Shown here: positions 23,203 to 32,280 of the stretch, one piece after another | Layout: the number at the start of each line of letters is the position of its first letter | How positions within the stretch are numbered: the stretch's first letter is position 1 | Assembly: GCA_964494985.1 (NCBI GenBank) | Contig: CAZBUB010000022.1 | Location: forward strand, 1-41,744 | Reading direction: 5' to 3' | Origin: CAZBUB01 sp964494985 | GTDB taxonomy: Bacteria; Desulfobacterota; Desulfovibrionia; Desulfovibrionales; Desulfothermaceae | Length of the DNA: 41,744 nt | Notes under the pieces: generated by a model | What the model saw: the letters and a program-made list of their open reading frames with translations, nothing else | Database searches by the model: none | Told to the model about the DNA's origin: nothing | Position numbers and translations under genes: made by a program

Positions 23203-24627
23203 ATGAGCACGATTTTAAACGAACGTAAAAGCCAGGTGCACACTGTGGGCCAGGGGGAGTTTGCCTTGGCCTGCAATCGGGAATCCCTGGCCGGAGCGGT
23301 CAGTCAGCGGGCCTGTGTCTTCTGCGGCTCCAGGGTTGTCTTGTATCCGATCGCAGATGCCCTGCACCTGGTGCACGGCCCGGTGGGCTGCGCAGTATAC
23401 ACCTGGGATATCCGGGGAGCCTTGTCCTCGGGCCCGGAGCTGCATCGGCTGTCTTTTTCCACAGATCTGGGGGAGAAGGACATTGTCTTTGGCGCAGAGA
23501 AAAAGCTGCAGGCCGCCCTGGAAGAGCTCATTGACCGCCATGAGCCCCAGGCGGTGTTTGTTTATTCCACCTGTATTGTGGGCCTGATTGGGGACGACAT
23601 GCAGGCTGTGTGCCGAGGGATGCAGGAAAAAAAGGGGATCCCGGTCCTGCCGGTACAGTCCGAGGGATTTAAGGGCAACAAGCGGGCCGGCTACCTCGCG
23701 GCCTGCAAAGCCATGTTCCAGCTTACAGGTACAGACAGTACAGCCCGAGTCTCACCGATATCGGTCAATATCCTGGGGGATTTCAATATTGCAGGGGAGA
23801 CCTGGATCATCCGGGACTATTTCAGGCGCATGGGGGTGGAAGTGGTGGCCAACGTGACCGGGGACGGGCGGGTGGCAGACATCCGCCGCAGCCACCTGGC
23901 AGGGCTGAATCTGGTGCAGTGCTCAGGGGCCACTGAGGAGCTGGCCAGGATGATGCAGCAGGAGTACGCGATCCCCTACAAGCGAGTCTCCTATCTAGGC
24001 ATCGAGGACATGGCAGAGTCATTGTACAATGTGGCTGAGCATTTCCAAGATCAGGATCCGGATATAGTGCCCAGGACCCAGGATTTAGTCCGGGCAGAGA
24101 TCCAGGGGCTGCTGCCCAGGCTGGCAGAGCTGCGCCAGGATCTGGAAGGCAAACGGGCGGCCGTGTACGTGGGTGGGGCCTTCAAGGCTTTCTCCCTGCT
24201 CAAAGCCTTCCGCCATTTGGGCATGCAGGTGGCTGTGGTCGGGTCCCAGACCGGGACTGAGGAGGACTATGCTAAGTTGGCCAGCATGACGGATCCTGGG
24301 ACCATTATTGTGGACGACGCCAACCCCTTGGAGCTGTCCCAGTTCATCAAGGAAAAGGATGTGGACGTGTTTGTGGGCGGGATCAAGGAGCGGCCCATTG
24401 CCTACAAGCTGGGAGTGGGGTTCTGCGACCACAACCATGAGCGCAAAATCGCCCTGGCCGGGTTCCAGGGCATGTACAACTTTGCCCTGGAGATCCATGC
24501 CACTGCCACCAGCCCGGTGTGGCGGTTTGTACCCAGGCGGAGCAGAGGAGGAAAGTCAGGGGATGAAAGTCAGAGCTCAGAGCTCAAGTGGCCTCTGGCG
24601 GGAGACCGCTTGGTGGGTTCTCAATAA
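23203..24627 (+). CDS. nifE: FeMo-co scaffold protein NifE
   Basis: This 474-residue NifD-like protein, with NifN, is the scaffold on which the NifB product matures to FeMo-co. The blocks RACVFCGSRVVLYP, HGPVGCAVYTWDIRG and YSTCIVGLIGDD hold the cluster Cys, and LPVQSEGFKGNKRAGY replaces the SQSxGHH active-site stretch of NifD. The C terminus (FVPRRSRGGKSGDESQSS...) is a basic/polar extension of about 35 residues beyond the conserved fold. The ATG at 23203 has AGGGAAAG upstream. A hairpin separates it from nifN. Confidence 0.96.
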   Translation: MSTILNERKSQVHTVGQGEFALACNRESLAGAVSQRACVFCGSRVVLYPIADALHLVHGPVGCAVYTWDIRGALSSGPELHRLSFSTDLGEKDIVFGAEKKLQAALEELIDRHEPQAVFVYSTCIVGLIGDDMQAVCRGMQEKKGIPVLPVQSEGFKGNKRAGYLAACKAMFQLTGTDSTARVSPISVNILGDFNIAGETWIIRDYFRRMGVEVVANVTGDGRVADIRRSHLAGLNLVQCSGATEELARMMQQEYAIPYKRVSYLGIEDMAESLYNVAEHFQDQDPDIVPRTQDLVRAEIQGLLPRLAELRQDLEGKRAAVYVGGAFKAFSLLKAFRHLGMQVAVVGSQTGTEEDYAKLASMTDPGTIIVDDANPLELSQFIKEKDVDVFVGGIKERPIAYKLGVGFCDHNHERKIALAGFQGMYNFALEIHATATSPVWRFVPRRSRGGKSGDESQSSELKWPLAGDRLVGSQ

Positions 24628-24683
24628 CCCCCATGCCTTGACGACGGGCACAACGAAACATGGAAAACTTCAATCTGCAACGA

Positions 24684-24708
24684 AAAGGGCGAGCGCCACT
24701 CGCTCTTT
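24684..24708 (+). other. Hairpin between nifE and nifN
   Basis: AAAGGGCGAG and CTCGCTCTTT form a 10-base stem (one G-T) around the 5-base loop CGCCA. It lies 57 bases after nifE and 60 bases before nifN. The absence of a T run after it makes partial attenuation or an mRNA stability role more likely than full termination. Confidence 0.5.
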
Positions 24709-24767
24709 GTATTGGTCAAAATATCGATGTCGATACTCATGATATCCATATTACCACAGAGGAGACC

Positions 24768-26120
24768 ATGACCGGGACAACCTATGTATCCACCACCAAT
24801 GCTTGTAAGATGTGCACCCCCATGGGAGCAGCCCTGGCTTTTAAGGGCCTTGAAGGCTGCGTGCCCTTTCTGCACGGCTCCCAGGGCTGCGCTACCTATA
24901 TGCGCCGCTATGTGATCAGCCACTTCCGGGAGCCTATTGACATCGCCTCCAGCAGTCTGGGGGAGAAGCAGGCTGTGTACGGAGGCGGGGCCAACCTGAA
25001 AAAGGGGCTCTTGAATGTCCTGGACAAGTACCGACCCCAGCTCATAGGGGTGGCCAGCACCTGCCTGACAGAGACCATTGGCGACGATGTGCCCAGGTAC
25101 CTGGCAGAGTTCCAGCGGGAATTTGCTGACCTGCCCCTGCCTGAGCTGGTACAGGTCAGCACCCCCAGCTATATGGGCACGCATATGGACGGCTTCCACC
25201 AGGCAGTAGCCGCGGTTACGGCCCAGCTGTGCCTGGAGAAGTCCCAGCCCAGGCAGGAGTTGAACATCTTTCCAGGCTTTGTCTCCCCGGCTGACGTCAG
25301 GCATCTCCATTCCATGGCCTCCAGCTATGGTCTGCAGGCAGCCCTGATCCCTGATCTGTCCCAAACCTTGGATGGACAGTGTCTGGAGGACTATGAGGTC
25401 CTGGCCTCTGGCGGGACCAGCCTGCAGGCTCTGCGGGCCATGGGTTCTGCCCGGGCCTCTGTGGAGTGCGGCCGGGTCCTGGCTGGGAACAGGAGCGCAG
25501 GGCAGGATTTGGCCCGGCGGTTTGGGGTCCAGCTGTATAGTGTGGGCCTGCCTGTTGGGCTGCGGGAGTCAGACGCTTTGCACCAGGCCTTGAGAGAGAT
25601 TTCCGGCCGGGACACGTCCGAGTCTGTGGCCCAGCAGCGGGGACGGCTGTTGGATGCCTATGTGGATGGGCACAAATATGTTTCAGGTCAGCGGGCGGTG
25701 GTCTATGGAGAGGCTGATCTGGTGGTAGGCTTGACCTCCTTTCTGGCAGAGATCGGTGTCCAGCCTGTGCTCTGTCTGACTGGAGAGCGTCCGGCAGGAC
25801 TGGAATCAATCCTGGAAGGGGTCTGCTCAGATCTGGTCCCGGCCCCCAGGGTGCGCACCGGCGCAGATTTCTATGACCTGCAGCAGGAAATCGCCTGCCT
25901 GGATCCCACTGTGCTGCTGGGGCACAGCAAGGGCTATCAGCTGGCCCGCAAACTGGACATCCCTTTGATCCGGGTGGGCTTTCCCCAGCACGACCGCTTC
26001 GGAGGTCAGCGCATCCAGCATGTGGACTATGCCGGAGCTCAGCAGCTCTTTGATCGTCTGGTGAACGCCTTGATAGAGCAGAAACAAGCCCGCTCTGATG
26101 TGGGATATACTTACCTCTAG
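24768..26120 (+). CDS. nifN: FeMo-co scaffold protein NifN
   Basis: This 450-residue NifK-like protein is the partner of NifE in the FeMo-co assembly complex. Conserved blocks are TNACKMCTPMGAALAFKGLEGC, LHGSQGCATYMRR, STCLTETIGDD and STPSYMGTHMDGF. It lacks the Ser/Cys set of a true P-cluster beta chain and follows nifE, which separates it from nifK. The ATG at 24768 directly follows GAGGAGACC; the frame is open to 24660, but the extra 36 codons run through the hairpin region and show no conservation. nifB starts 10 bases after its stop. Confidence 0.95.
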   Translation: MTGTTYVSTTNACKMCTPMGAALAFKGLEGCVPFLHGSQGCATYMRRYVISHFREPIDIASSSLGEKQAVYGGGANLKKGLLNVLDKYRPQLIGVASTCLTETIGDDVPRYLAEFQREFADLPLPELVQVSTPSYMGTHMDGFHQAVAAVTAQLCLEKSQPRQELNIFPGFVSPADVRHLHSMASSYGLQAALIPDLSQTLDGQCLEDYEVLASGGTSLQALRAMGSARASVECGRVLAGNRSAGQDLARRFGVQLYSVGLPVGLRESDALHQALREISGRDTSESVAQQRGRLLDAYVDGHKYVSGQRAVVYGEADLVVGLTSFLAEIGVQPVLCLTGERPAGLESILEGVCSDLVPAPRVRTGADFYDLQQEIACLDPTVLLGHSKGYQLARKLDIPLIRVGFPQHDRFGGQRIQHVDYAGAQQLFDRLVNALIEQKQARSDVGYTYL

Positions 26121-26130
26121 GAGCTTAGCC

Positions 26131-27399
26131 ATGTCCCCTTGCCCTGAGACAAGCAAACATCCCTGCTTTGACCGCCAGGCCAAGGCCAGCTGCGCCAGGG
26201 TGCATCTGCCAGTGGCCCCGGCCTGCAATGTACAGTGCAACTTCTGCAACCGGTCCTTTGATTGTGTGAACGAGTCCAGGCCCGGGGTGACCTCGGCTGT
26301 GCTGAATCCGCAGCAGGCAGTGGACTATTTGAGCCAGGTGCAGCATGCTGAGCCCAGGCTCACTGTCGCTGGGATCGCCGGCCCTGGAGATCCCCTGGCC
26401 AATCCAATCCAGACCCTGGAGACCATTCGTCTGGTCAGAGAGCGCTTTCCTGGGCTTTTGTTATGTTTGTCCACCAACGGCTTGGATCTGCCCCAGTATG
26501 TGCAGCAACTGGCAGAGCTGGGCCTGAGCCATGTCACCATCACGGTGAATGCTGTGGATCCGGAGGTAGGGAGCAGGATTTACAAATGGGCCCAGGCAGA
26601 CAATGTGCTCTACACAGGCCTGGAAGCCGGACGTCTCATCCTGTCCAGGCAGATCCAGGCCCTGAGCCGGCTCAAGGAGCTGGGTCTGACAGTCAAAGTG
26701 AACAGCATTGTCCTGCCAGGGATCAATGACCAGCACATCCTGGATATTGCCCAGGTCCTGGGCGGTCTGGGGGTGGATTTGATGAACTGCCTCCCGGTAC
26801 AGCCCACTGCCAATACTGCTCTGGCCCACCTGCCCCAGCCTGATACGGTCCAAATCTCTGAGCTGCGCAGAAAGGCTGGGGAGTTTGTCCCCCAGATGAC
26901 CCATTGCCGGAGGTGCCGGGCTGACGCAGTGGGCCTTTTGGACCAGGACCGCTCCCGGAGCTGGGCCAGGACCTTGACCGCGTGCGCTCAAAACACGCAA
27001 AGCACAGAGGAGCCTCGGCCCTTTGTGGCTGTGGCCACCCGGGAGGGGATGCTGGTCAACAAACATCTGGGCGAGGCCAGGTACTTGCAGATCTGGGGGC
27101 AGAAGAATGCCCAGGCCGAGCTTGTCGAGGAGAGGCGTACTCCGCCTGCGGGCTCAGGTTTAAATCGCTGGCAGGAGCTGGCCCGGATTCTGGCGGATTG
27201 CCGCACAGTGCTCACTGCAGCAGCAGGGCAAAGACCCAGGGAAATCCTGGGCCAGGCAGGCATCGAGGTAGCTGAGTGCTCCGGTCTGATCCCGGATGTT
27301 GTCCAGGCTGTGTACAGGGATTCCTTGTCCGCCTTTAAGGTCCAGCCCGGCAGCCTGGGAGCCGCAGGCTGCGCAGGCGGAGGGGAAGGCTGCGGATGA
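26131..27399 (+). CDS. nifB: FeMo-co biosynthesis radical SAM protein NifB
   Basis: This 422-residue radical SAM enzyme makes NifB-co, the 8Fe-9S-C precursor of FeMo-co. The SAM cluster motif is C32-NVQ-C36-NF-C39; further conserved Cys (C12 in HPCF, C45 in FDCV, and CRRCRADA near 265) fit the auxiliary K-clusters. AGIAGPGDPLANP is the NifB signature. The C-terminal third (from about 300: RPFVAVATREGMLVNKHLGEARYL) is a NifX/NafY-like domain that can hold the product. The tail ends GCAGGGEGCG, a Gly/Cys-rich run. The ATG at 26131 has TAGGAG upstream, overlapping the nifN stop. It converges on nifA with six bases between stops. Confidence 0.97.
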   Translation: MSPCPETSKHPCFDRQAKASCARVHLPVAPACNVQCNFCNRSFDCVNESRPGVTSAVLNPQQAVDYLSQVQHAEPRLTVAGIAGPGDPLANPIQTLETIRLVRERFPGLLLCLSTNGLDLPQYVQQLAELGLSHVTITVNAVDPEVGSRIYKWAQADNVLYTGLEAGRLILSRQIQALSRLKELGLTVKVNSIVLPGINDQHILDIAQVLGGLGVDLMNCLPVQPTANTALAHLPQPDTVQISELRRKAGEFVPQMTHCRRCRADAVGLLDQDRSRSWARTLTACAQNTQSTEEPRPFVAVATREGMLVNKHLGEARYLQIWGQKNAQAELVEERRTPPAGSGLNRWQELARILADCRTVLTAAAGQRPREILGQAGIEVAECSGLIPDVVQAVYRDSLSAFKVQPGSLGAAGCAGGGEGCG

Positions 27400-27405
27400 G
27401 CAGAG

Positions 27406-28962
27406 CTACTCCAGCCCGTACTTGCGGATGCGGTAGCCGATCTGGCGCTCTGAGATCCCCAATAATCTGGCAGCATGCCGCTTGACCCCTTTGGTTTTTT
27501 GCAACGCGGTCTGGATCTGCTGCTTTTCCAACTCCTGCAGGGAGCATTCCTTATCAAAAGCTGCCGCAGCCTGCGATCCGGAAGCTGTCCCTGGGGCTGG
27601 CTCCAGGGACCGGCTGCCTTGTTTCAAATCCTCACTCAGGGCCTGCCTGACCATCCCGGCCCCGATACGTTCCTTTTCCGCCAGAATGACCAGGCGCTCT
27701 ACCAGGTTTTCCAGCTCCCGGACATTGCCAGGCCAGTCGTGGGCCTGGATCACATCCAGGGCTTCTGGAGTAAAGGTCAGGCTGCGGCCGTATTCCCGGG
27801 CCATGCGGTGCAGAAAATGGTTCAACAGCTCCGGGATGTCCTCCTTGCGCTGGCGTAATGGGGGGACTGTGATGGGGAAGACATTCAAACGGTAGTAGAG
27901 ATCCCGGCGGAATGCTCCCTGGGAGATACCATCCCGCAGATCCTGGTTGGTGGCAGCCAAGACCCTGACGTCAGCCTTGACTGTTTGATTGCTGCCCAGC
28001 CTTTCGAACTCCCTTTCCTGGAGCACACGCAGGAGCTTGGCCTGCAATCCAGGCCCGAGCTCTGCGATTTCATCCAAAAATATACTGCCTCCCCGGGCAT
28101 CCTCAAAACGTCCGGCCCGGGGGGAAGCAGCTCCGGTGAAGGCCCCTTTCTCGTAGCCGAACAGCTCGGATTCCAGGAGATTTTCAGGTATAGAGGCGCA
28201 ATTGACCTTAATAAAGGGGGCCTGTTTGCGTTCTGAAAGCTCGTGAATGATCTTACCGATTCTGGTCTTTCCGGTCCCGGATTCGCCAAGGAGCAAAACC
28301 GTGGCGTGGGTGGGAGCCACCTTGGCGATCTGCCGCTCCACATCCTGCATGGAGCTGTCCTTGCCCACGATGTACAGGCCCTGGGCCTCCTTGGACAAGC
28401 GGTATTTGAGGTTCACGTTCTCCTGCTTGAGGACCTCCTCCCTGGCCTGGATGGTTTCGCTCAGGCTGATGAACTGGGCGATAAGCGTGGCTACTACATT
28501 CAAGAACTCAATGTCCTCCTCCACCGAGACCTCGTCGCTGAAAAGACGGTCCACAGTAAGCACGCCGATGGGCGAGGAATCATGAATGATGGGTACTCCA
28601 GTGAAGGCGATGTTCTGCTTTGTCCTCTTTCTGGCTCCGGTTTTGTCCAAGAACAGGGGCTCCCGGCTGACATTGGAGATATGCTGGGCCTTTCCGGTGC
28701 GAAAGATCTTACCGGTCACGCCTTCCGTGGTCTGATAGATGCCACGCTTGCGCTCTGCAGCAGACAGGCCGTGGGAGGCCATGATCACCAGATGCCCGCT
28801 GTCCCGGTCCAAGAGGGTAATCGTTCCCCGTTCCATGCTCAAAGTACTGGACAGGATAGAGAGCACATCCTGCAGGCACTGTTCCAGATCCAGGGCTTTG
28901 TGGATCACTGAGCTGATTTGGGACAGGACCTTGAGCTTGAGGGCGCTAATATTGGAATGCAT
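27406..28962 (-). CDS. nifA: Nif-specific sigma-54 activator NifA
   Basis: This 518-residue enhancer-binding protein activates RpoN-dependent nif promoters. An N-terminal GAF domain (about 20-170) is followed by an AAA+ domain with Walker A GESGTGKT (226-233) and the sigma-54 contact loop GAFTGA (273-278), and a Fis-type helix-turn-helix at the C terminus (RHAARLLGISERQIGYRIRKYG). The linker between AAA+ and HTH has a single Cys and no CxxxxC pair, the feature of oxygen-sensing NifA in alpha- and beta-proteobacteria. The ATG at 28962 has no clear ribosome binding site; a TTG at 28989 is possible. It is encoded convergent with nifB; its own promoter is not evident. Confidence 0.94.
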   Translation of the reverse strand: MHSNISALKLKVLSQISSVIHKALDLEQCLQDVLSILSSTLSMERGTITLLDRDSGHLVIMASHGLSAAERKRGIYQTTEGVTGKIFRTGKAQHISNVSREPLFLDKTGARKRTKQNIAFTGVPIIHDSSPIGVLTVDRLFSDEVSVEEDIEFLNVVATLIAQFISLSETIQAREEVLKQENVNLKYRLSKEAQGLYIVGKDSSMQDVERQIAKVAPTHATVLLLGESGTGKTRIGKIIHELSERKQAPFIKVNCASIPENLLESELFGYEKGAFTGAASPRAGRFEDARGGSIFLDEIAELGPGLQAKLLRVLQEREFERLGSNQTVKADVRVLAATNQDLRDGISQGAFRRDLYYRLNVFPITVPPLRQRKEDIPELLNHFLHRMAREYGRSLTFTPEALDVIQAHDWPGNVRELENLVERLVILAEKERIGAGMVRQALSEDLKQGSRSLEPAPGTASGSQAAAAFDKECSLQELEKQQIQTALQKTKGVKRHAARLLGISERQIGYRIRKYGLE

Positions 28963-29207
28963 AGTAGCTGAAGGGTAGATGTTATTCAAAAAAATGGACT
29001 ATTGTGGTTCAGGGAGCTTGTATGGAATTGCATCTCATTTTTTGCGTATTTGGAGATCCAGATGTGTCATGCAGTTTTCCAAGGAAAATGAAGCAAGAAG
29101 AATGCCAAGGAAGGGTGGTCTGCTAACTGGCTGGAATATTGGGTGATAAGTGCAAGACAGGGCTCTGGAAGATACGAAAATGTACTAAGGCTTCCACCGG
29201 GCATGGT

Positions 29208-29753
29208 TCAATACAGGTTTTGGTTCAGCATCCACTGCAGCAAAGCACACCTGCATTGCAGACAGGAAAGCCTGGTCAGAATGTTTTGGGCTCCTTTGAT
29301 GTTTGCCGGCTCCGCCCTGAGCACAGGCAAATCCTGCCAGGGGATTGCGTTATCTATTTGAGCCTCTGTTACAAAAAGCCTTTGATTGGAAAAGGAGCTG
29401 TCAATGTTCCAGCCTTGGGGGTTGAGCAGCTGTACTGTCTGAATATGCTCCCTGGAAATCTGCATTTCCCGCTGCAAGATAGTCCTAGCAGCTTCAGCCC
29501 AGGAGAGCCTGTGATCATATCTCCCGCCAGGGAAATCCAAGGTGTTCTCCCCCACCCCAGGTCTGTAGTATGGCTCAGGCAAAAGCAGCAGCTCATTTTG
29601 CACAGGAATAACTATTAAAGAGTCCTTTTTTTCTACACGCCAATAGGTTTTGATCTCTCCTTGAGCATCCAGCCAGCGCTCCCCAATCAAAGTCATCCAA
29701 GGGTTGCTGAGCTGTACGAGCGTTTCCAGTAATTGCCATTTATTTGCTTTCAT
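29208..29753 (-). CDS. NUDIX-fold protein with degenerate NUDIX box
   Basis: This 181-residue protein has the NUDIX fold start TLIGERWLDAQGEIKTYWRVE, the LDFPGGRYDH strand-turn and a helix ending in ILQREMQIS. The canonical REUxEExG is reduced to RE, with no EExG, so metal-dependent pyrophosphohydrolase activity is doubtful. The SSFSNQRLFV block is shared, as I recall, with a group of NUDIX-like proteins in cyanobacteria and others. It could have become a ligand-binding or regulatory protein. The ATG at 29753 is used. It lies upstream of and codirectional with nifA, 246 bases away, but a functional link is not shown. Confidence 0.6.
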   Translation of the reverse strand: MKANKWQLLETLVQLSNPWMTLIGERWLDAQGEIKTYWRVEKKDSLIVIPVQNELLLLPEPYYRPGVGENTLDFPGGRYDHRLSWAEAARTILQREMQISREHIQTVQLLNPQGWNIDSSFSNQRLFVTEAQIDNAIPWQDLPVLRAEPANIKGAQNILTRLSCLQCRCALLQWMLNQNLY

Positions 29754-30110
29754 GTTCTTGAGTCTGGGCTTGGATTTTGGAGACTCCAGTCTCTTGCTGC
29801 CTGTAAGGCTTGACTTTTGAATGCTTTGAAGACCATAGCTTGAGCTCCAGTCCGGAGCAAGAAAAATTAAGGACTATTTCTAGGTCTTGTAGATGGATGC
29901 TCTTACAAAAAAGGTGCATGAGACTTATCTAGATCCAGCTCCTCAGAAATGCTACAGCACAAATAGAATATTCGTCCAAGACGATTCATATGCAGCTCTC
30001 ACCCACTGGACGAAGCTGTGCAGCTAGTGACATCCCGGCACTGAGGTCTTATATAATTTAAGTTTAGGGTTTGAAAACAGCTCTTATTTTCAGCTCAAGA
30101 ATATGTAACC
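29754..30110. other. Non-coding stretch between divergent genes
   Basis: About 360 bases separate the NUDIX-like gene from the rhodanese-ferritin gene, and both should have promoters here. The AT-rich stretch 30048-30104, including TTGAAAACAGCTCTTATTTTCAG-like repeats, precedes the rhodanese ribosome binding site. I see no tRNA, riboswitch or open frame with a ribosome binding site. Confidence 0.35.
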
Positions 30111-30122
30111 CAGGAGGTGAGC

Positions 30123-30941
30123 ATGGGTACCAGAGCAGTCCATACCATATACCCGGAAGATTTTTCTGAATACCGCTCCAAGCACAAGGAGAAAGCCTAC
30201 ACCCTGGTGGATGTGCGTCAGCCTGAGGAGTACACCCAGGAGCACATACCCGGGGCCCTGAACCTGCCCTTGCCGGAGTTTGAACAGCACCTCTCCCAGC
30301 TGGATCCTGGGCAGGATCTGATTTTTTACTGCCGCAGCGGCAAGCGTTCCCTGAGTGCAGCCGAGTTTACCGCAGACGCGCTGCAGGATGCTGTGGCCGG
30401 GATCTACAACCTGCAGGGCGGAATCCTGGCCTGGTCCGGGGTGGCCCTGCCTGACTATCCCCGAGTGGAGGCCTTTGATCCCGGAGCTTCTGTACAGGAA
30501 CTGCTCCTGCGGGCCATGGATCTGGAGAAAGGTGCTTTTCGTTTCTATCAGGAGGTGGCTGCAAGGTGGCCAGGAGCTGGTTTGGAAGATATTCAAAGCA
30601 TGGAAAGGGCCCATGCTCGCAGCGTGTACAATCTGCTTAAGAAGTATGACGGTCCGGAGCAGCCCTTTGCGGAACTTTTCGACAGCTTGCCAGGAGAGAC
30701 TTTGGAAGGCGGGCGCCCACTGCAGGAGCTGCTGGACGGGCTGCAGACCTATGATCAGGGGGGATGCTTGGCCCTGGCAGAGGTGGCCCTGGAGATCGAG
30801 AGCCAGGCCTATGACCTGTACCGCCATCTGGCTGATACCCTGAGGGATCAGGAAGCTGCCCAGGGGCTTTTGACCTTGGCAGAGCAGGAGAAGGGCCATA
30901 TGCGTATAGTCGCTAAGAAGATCCCGGACTGTCTGGGATGA
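30123..30941 (+). CDS. Rhodanese-ferritin-like fusion protein
   Basis: This is a 272-residue two-domain cytoplasmic protein. Residues 1-105 form a rhodanese domain with the active-site loop C70-RSGKRS, able to carry a persulfide. Residues about 115-272 form a rubrerythrin-like four-helix bundle with diiron ligands in MDLEKGAFRFYQEVA, MERAHA (ExxH), LEIESQAY and EQEKGHM (ExxH). The rubredoxin domain of true rubrerythrin is missing. It could couple persulfide chemistry to peroxide reduction or iron handling, but no function is established to my knowledge. The ATG at 30123 has AGGAGG (30112-30117) five bases upstream; GTG at 30117 is overlapped by that site. Confidence 0.88.
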   Translation: MGTRAVHTIYPEDFSEYRSKHKEKAYTLVDVRQPEEYTQEHIPGALNLPLPEFEQHLSQLDPGQDLIFYCRSGKRSLSAAEFTADALQDAVAGIYNLQGGILAWSGVALPDYPRVEAFDPGASVQELLLRAMDLEKGAFRFYQEVAARWPGAGLEDIQSMERAHARSVYNLLKKYDGPEQPFAELFDSLPGETLEGGRPLQELLDGLQTYDQGGCLALAEVALEIESQAYDLYRHLADTLRDQEAAQGLLTLAEQEKGHMRIVAKKIPDCLG

Positions 30942-30991
30942 TGGGACAATGTGCGCATAAAATCACCTTTTAGCAATGGCTGAGGTGAGCG

Positions 30992-31013
30992 GGCTGCCCT
31001 TTCCAGGGCAGCC
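30992..31013 (+). terminator. Hairpin after rhodanese-ferritin gene
   Basis: GGCTGCCC and GGGCAGCC form a perfect 8-base stem with a 6-base loop, 50 bases after the stop. No T run follows, so it may be a Rho-assisted terminator or an mRNA end-protecting stem. Confidence 0.45.
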
Positions 31014-31056
31014 TGGGGCTTGCTGTCCATCCCAAAAAGCTTAGGCAGAGACCATA

Positions 31057-32280
31057 ATGCAGCCTAATGGGGACATTTCCAACCTGGTTTTGCTCACTGG
31101 CGGTGTGGTTGTTTTGACCATGCTGGTCAAGGGAAGTCTGGAGCGCACTGTTTTTCCTCCCCTAGTGGGCTATATGCTCCTGGGCATTTGCTTGCGCTGG
31201 TTTAGTGACACCTGGCAAGTATTTGCTGCCGGGCAGCAGGTGATTCACCTGATTTCCCAACTGGGTTTGGTCACTCTCTTGTTCCGGGTGGGACTGAAAA
31301 GCGATATCACAATACTGCGCAGGCAGCTGCAGAACGCAAGCCTGGCCTGGGTGTTGAACATCCTGGCAGCAGGGCTGGCAGGTTATTACCTCACTGCTTA
31401 TCTCCTGGACTACGGAATCATCTCTGGTTTGATCCTGGGCACGGCATTTACCGCTACCAGTGTGGGGGTTTCGGTCAAGGTCTGGGAGGAGCAAAACCTC
31501 CTGCAGTCGGCTAACGGGGCCTTGCTTGTGGACCTGGCTGAACTAGACGACGTGACCGCAGTTATTCTCATGGCCCTGGTGTTCACTGTGGTTCCTGTAC
31601 TCCAGTCCGGAGGATCAGAGTCTGTCCTTTCTGCTCTGCTCACTGCTGGTCTGGGCTTTGCTGTGAAGATGATCCTGTTTGGGGCATTTTGTTATCTGTT
31701 TGCTGTGTTCCTGGAACGGCCACTCACCAGCTTTTTAGGCAAGATCGAAAGTAAGCCGGATTCCATGCTGACTATTGTCGGCTTTGGATTTATTATCGCT
31801 GCTCTGGCAGGAATGTTGGGATTTTCATTAGCCATTGGGGCCTTTTTTGCTGGATTGGTTTTCAGCCGAGATCCCAAGTGCATTTCCTTGGATAACGCTT
31901 TTGTCCCGATTTATGATTTTTTCAGCCCGTTTTTCTTTGTGGGTATTGGCTATCAGTTCCAGCTAAGCGGTGCAGCGGCCTCAAGTTTAGGCATGGGAAT
32001 TGTTCTGGCCCTTACAGCCATTGCGGTTAAGATTGTGGCCAATGGTCTGCCTCTGGCGGTGATGAACGGCATACAAAGCGGACTTTTAATCGGGGTCAGC
32101 ATGGTTCCCAGGGCAGAGATTGCCCTGGTTATCATGCATAAAGGGATGCAGCTGGGAGATTGGGCAGTGGATCAGGCCCTGTTTGGGGCTATGGTAGTGG
32201 TAAGTGCGATCACCTGCTTGGTTTCCCCGGTTTTGGTCAGGTTTTTGCTGCAGCGCTGGCAGCAAGACAGTATTTATTAA
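31057..32280 (+). CDS. Cation:proton antiporter (CPA2/KefB-like)
   Basis: This 407-residue membrane protein has about 12 hydrophobic helices and belongs to the monovalent cation:proton antiporter-2 superfamily. Family signs are LLFRVGLKSDITILRRQ in the early helices, ILGTAFTATSVGVSVKVW, the acidic pair in LVDLAELDDVTAVIL (ion-binding DD motif), and a SMVPRAEIALVI helix with the conserved Arg. It is a Na+/H+ or K+/H+ exchanger; the ion cannot be told. There is no C-terminal TrkA-N domain, so it resembles short Na+/H+ exchangers of the family. The ATG at 31057 gives the standard N terminus. It is followed by a T-rich run. Confidence 0.88.
   Translation: MQPNGDISNLVLLTGGVVVLTMLVKGSLERTVFPPLVGYMLLGICLRWFSDTWQVFAAGQQVIHLISQLGLVTLLFRVGLKSDITILRRQLQNASLAWVLNILAAGLAGYYLTAYLLDYGIISGLILGTAFTATSVGVSVKVWEEQNLLQSANGALLVDLAELDDVTAVILMALVFTVVPVLQSGGSESVLSALLTAGLGFAVKMILFGAFCYLFAVFLERPLTSFLGKIESKPDSMLTIVGFGFIIAALAGMLGFSLAIGAFFAGLVFSRDPKCISLDNAFVPIYDFFSPFFFVGIGYQFQLSGAAASSLGMGIVLALTAIAVKIVANGLPLAVMNGIQSGLLIGVSMVPRAEIALVIMHKGMQLGDWAVDQALFGAMVVVSAITCLVSPVLVRFLLQRWQQDSIY

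Noticed and set aside
23170..23226. 18-codon frame with AAGGAG overlapping the nifE start
   Set aside because: Too short, overlaps nifE in another phase, and the AAGGAG could be chance in this purine-rich stretch.
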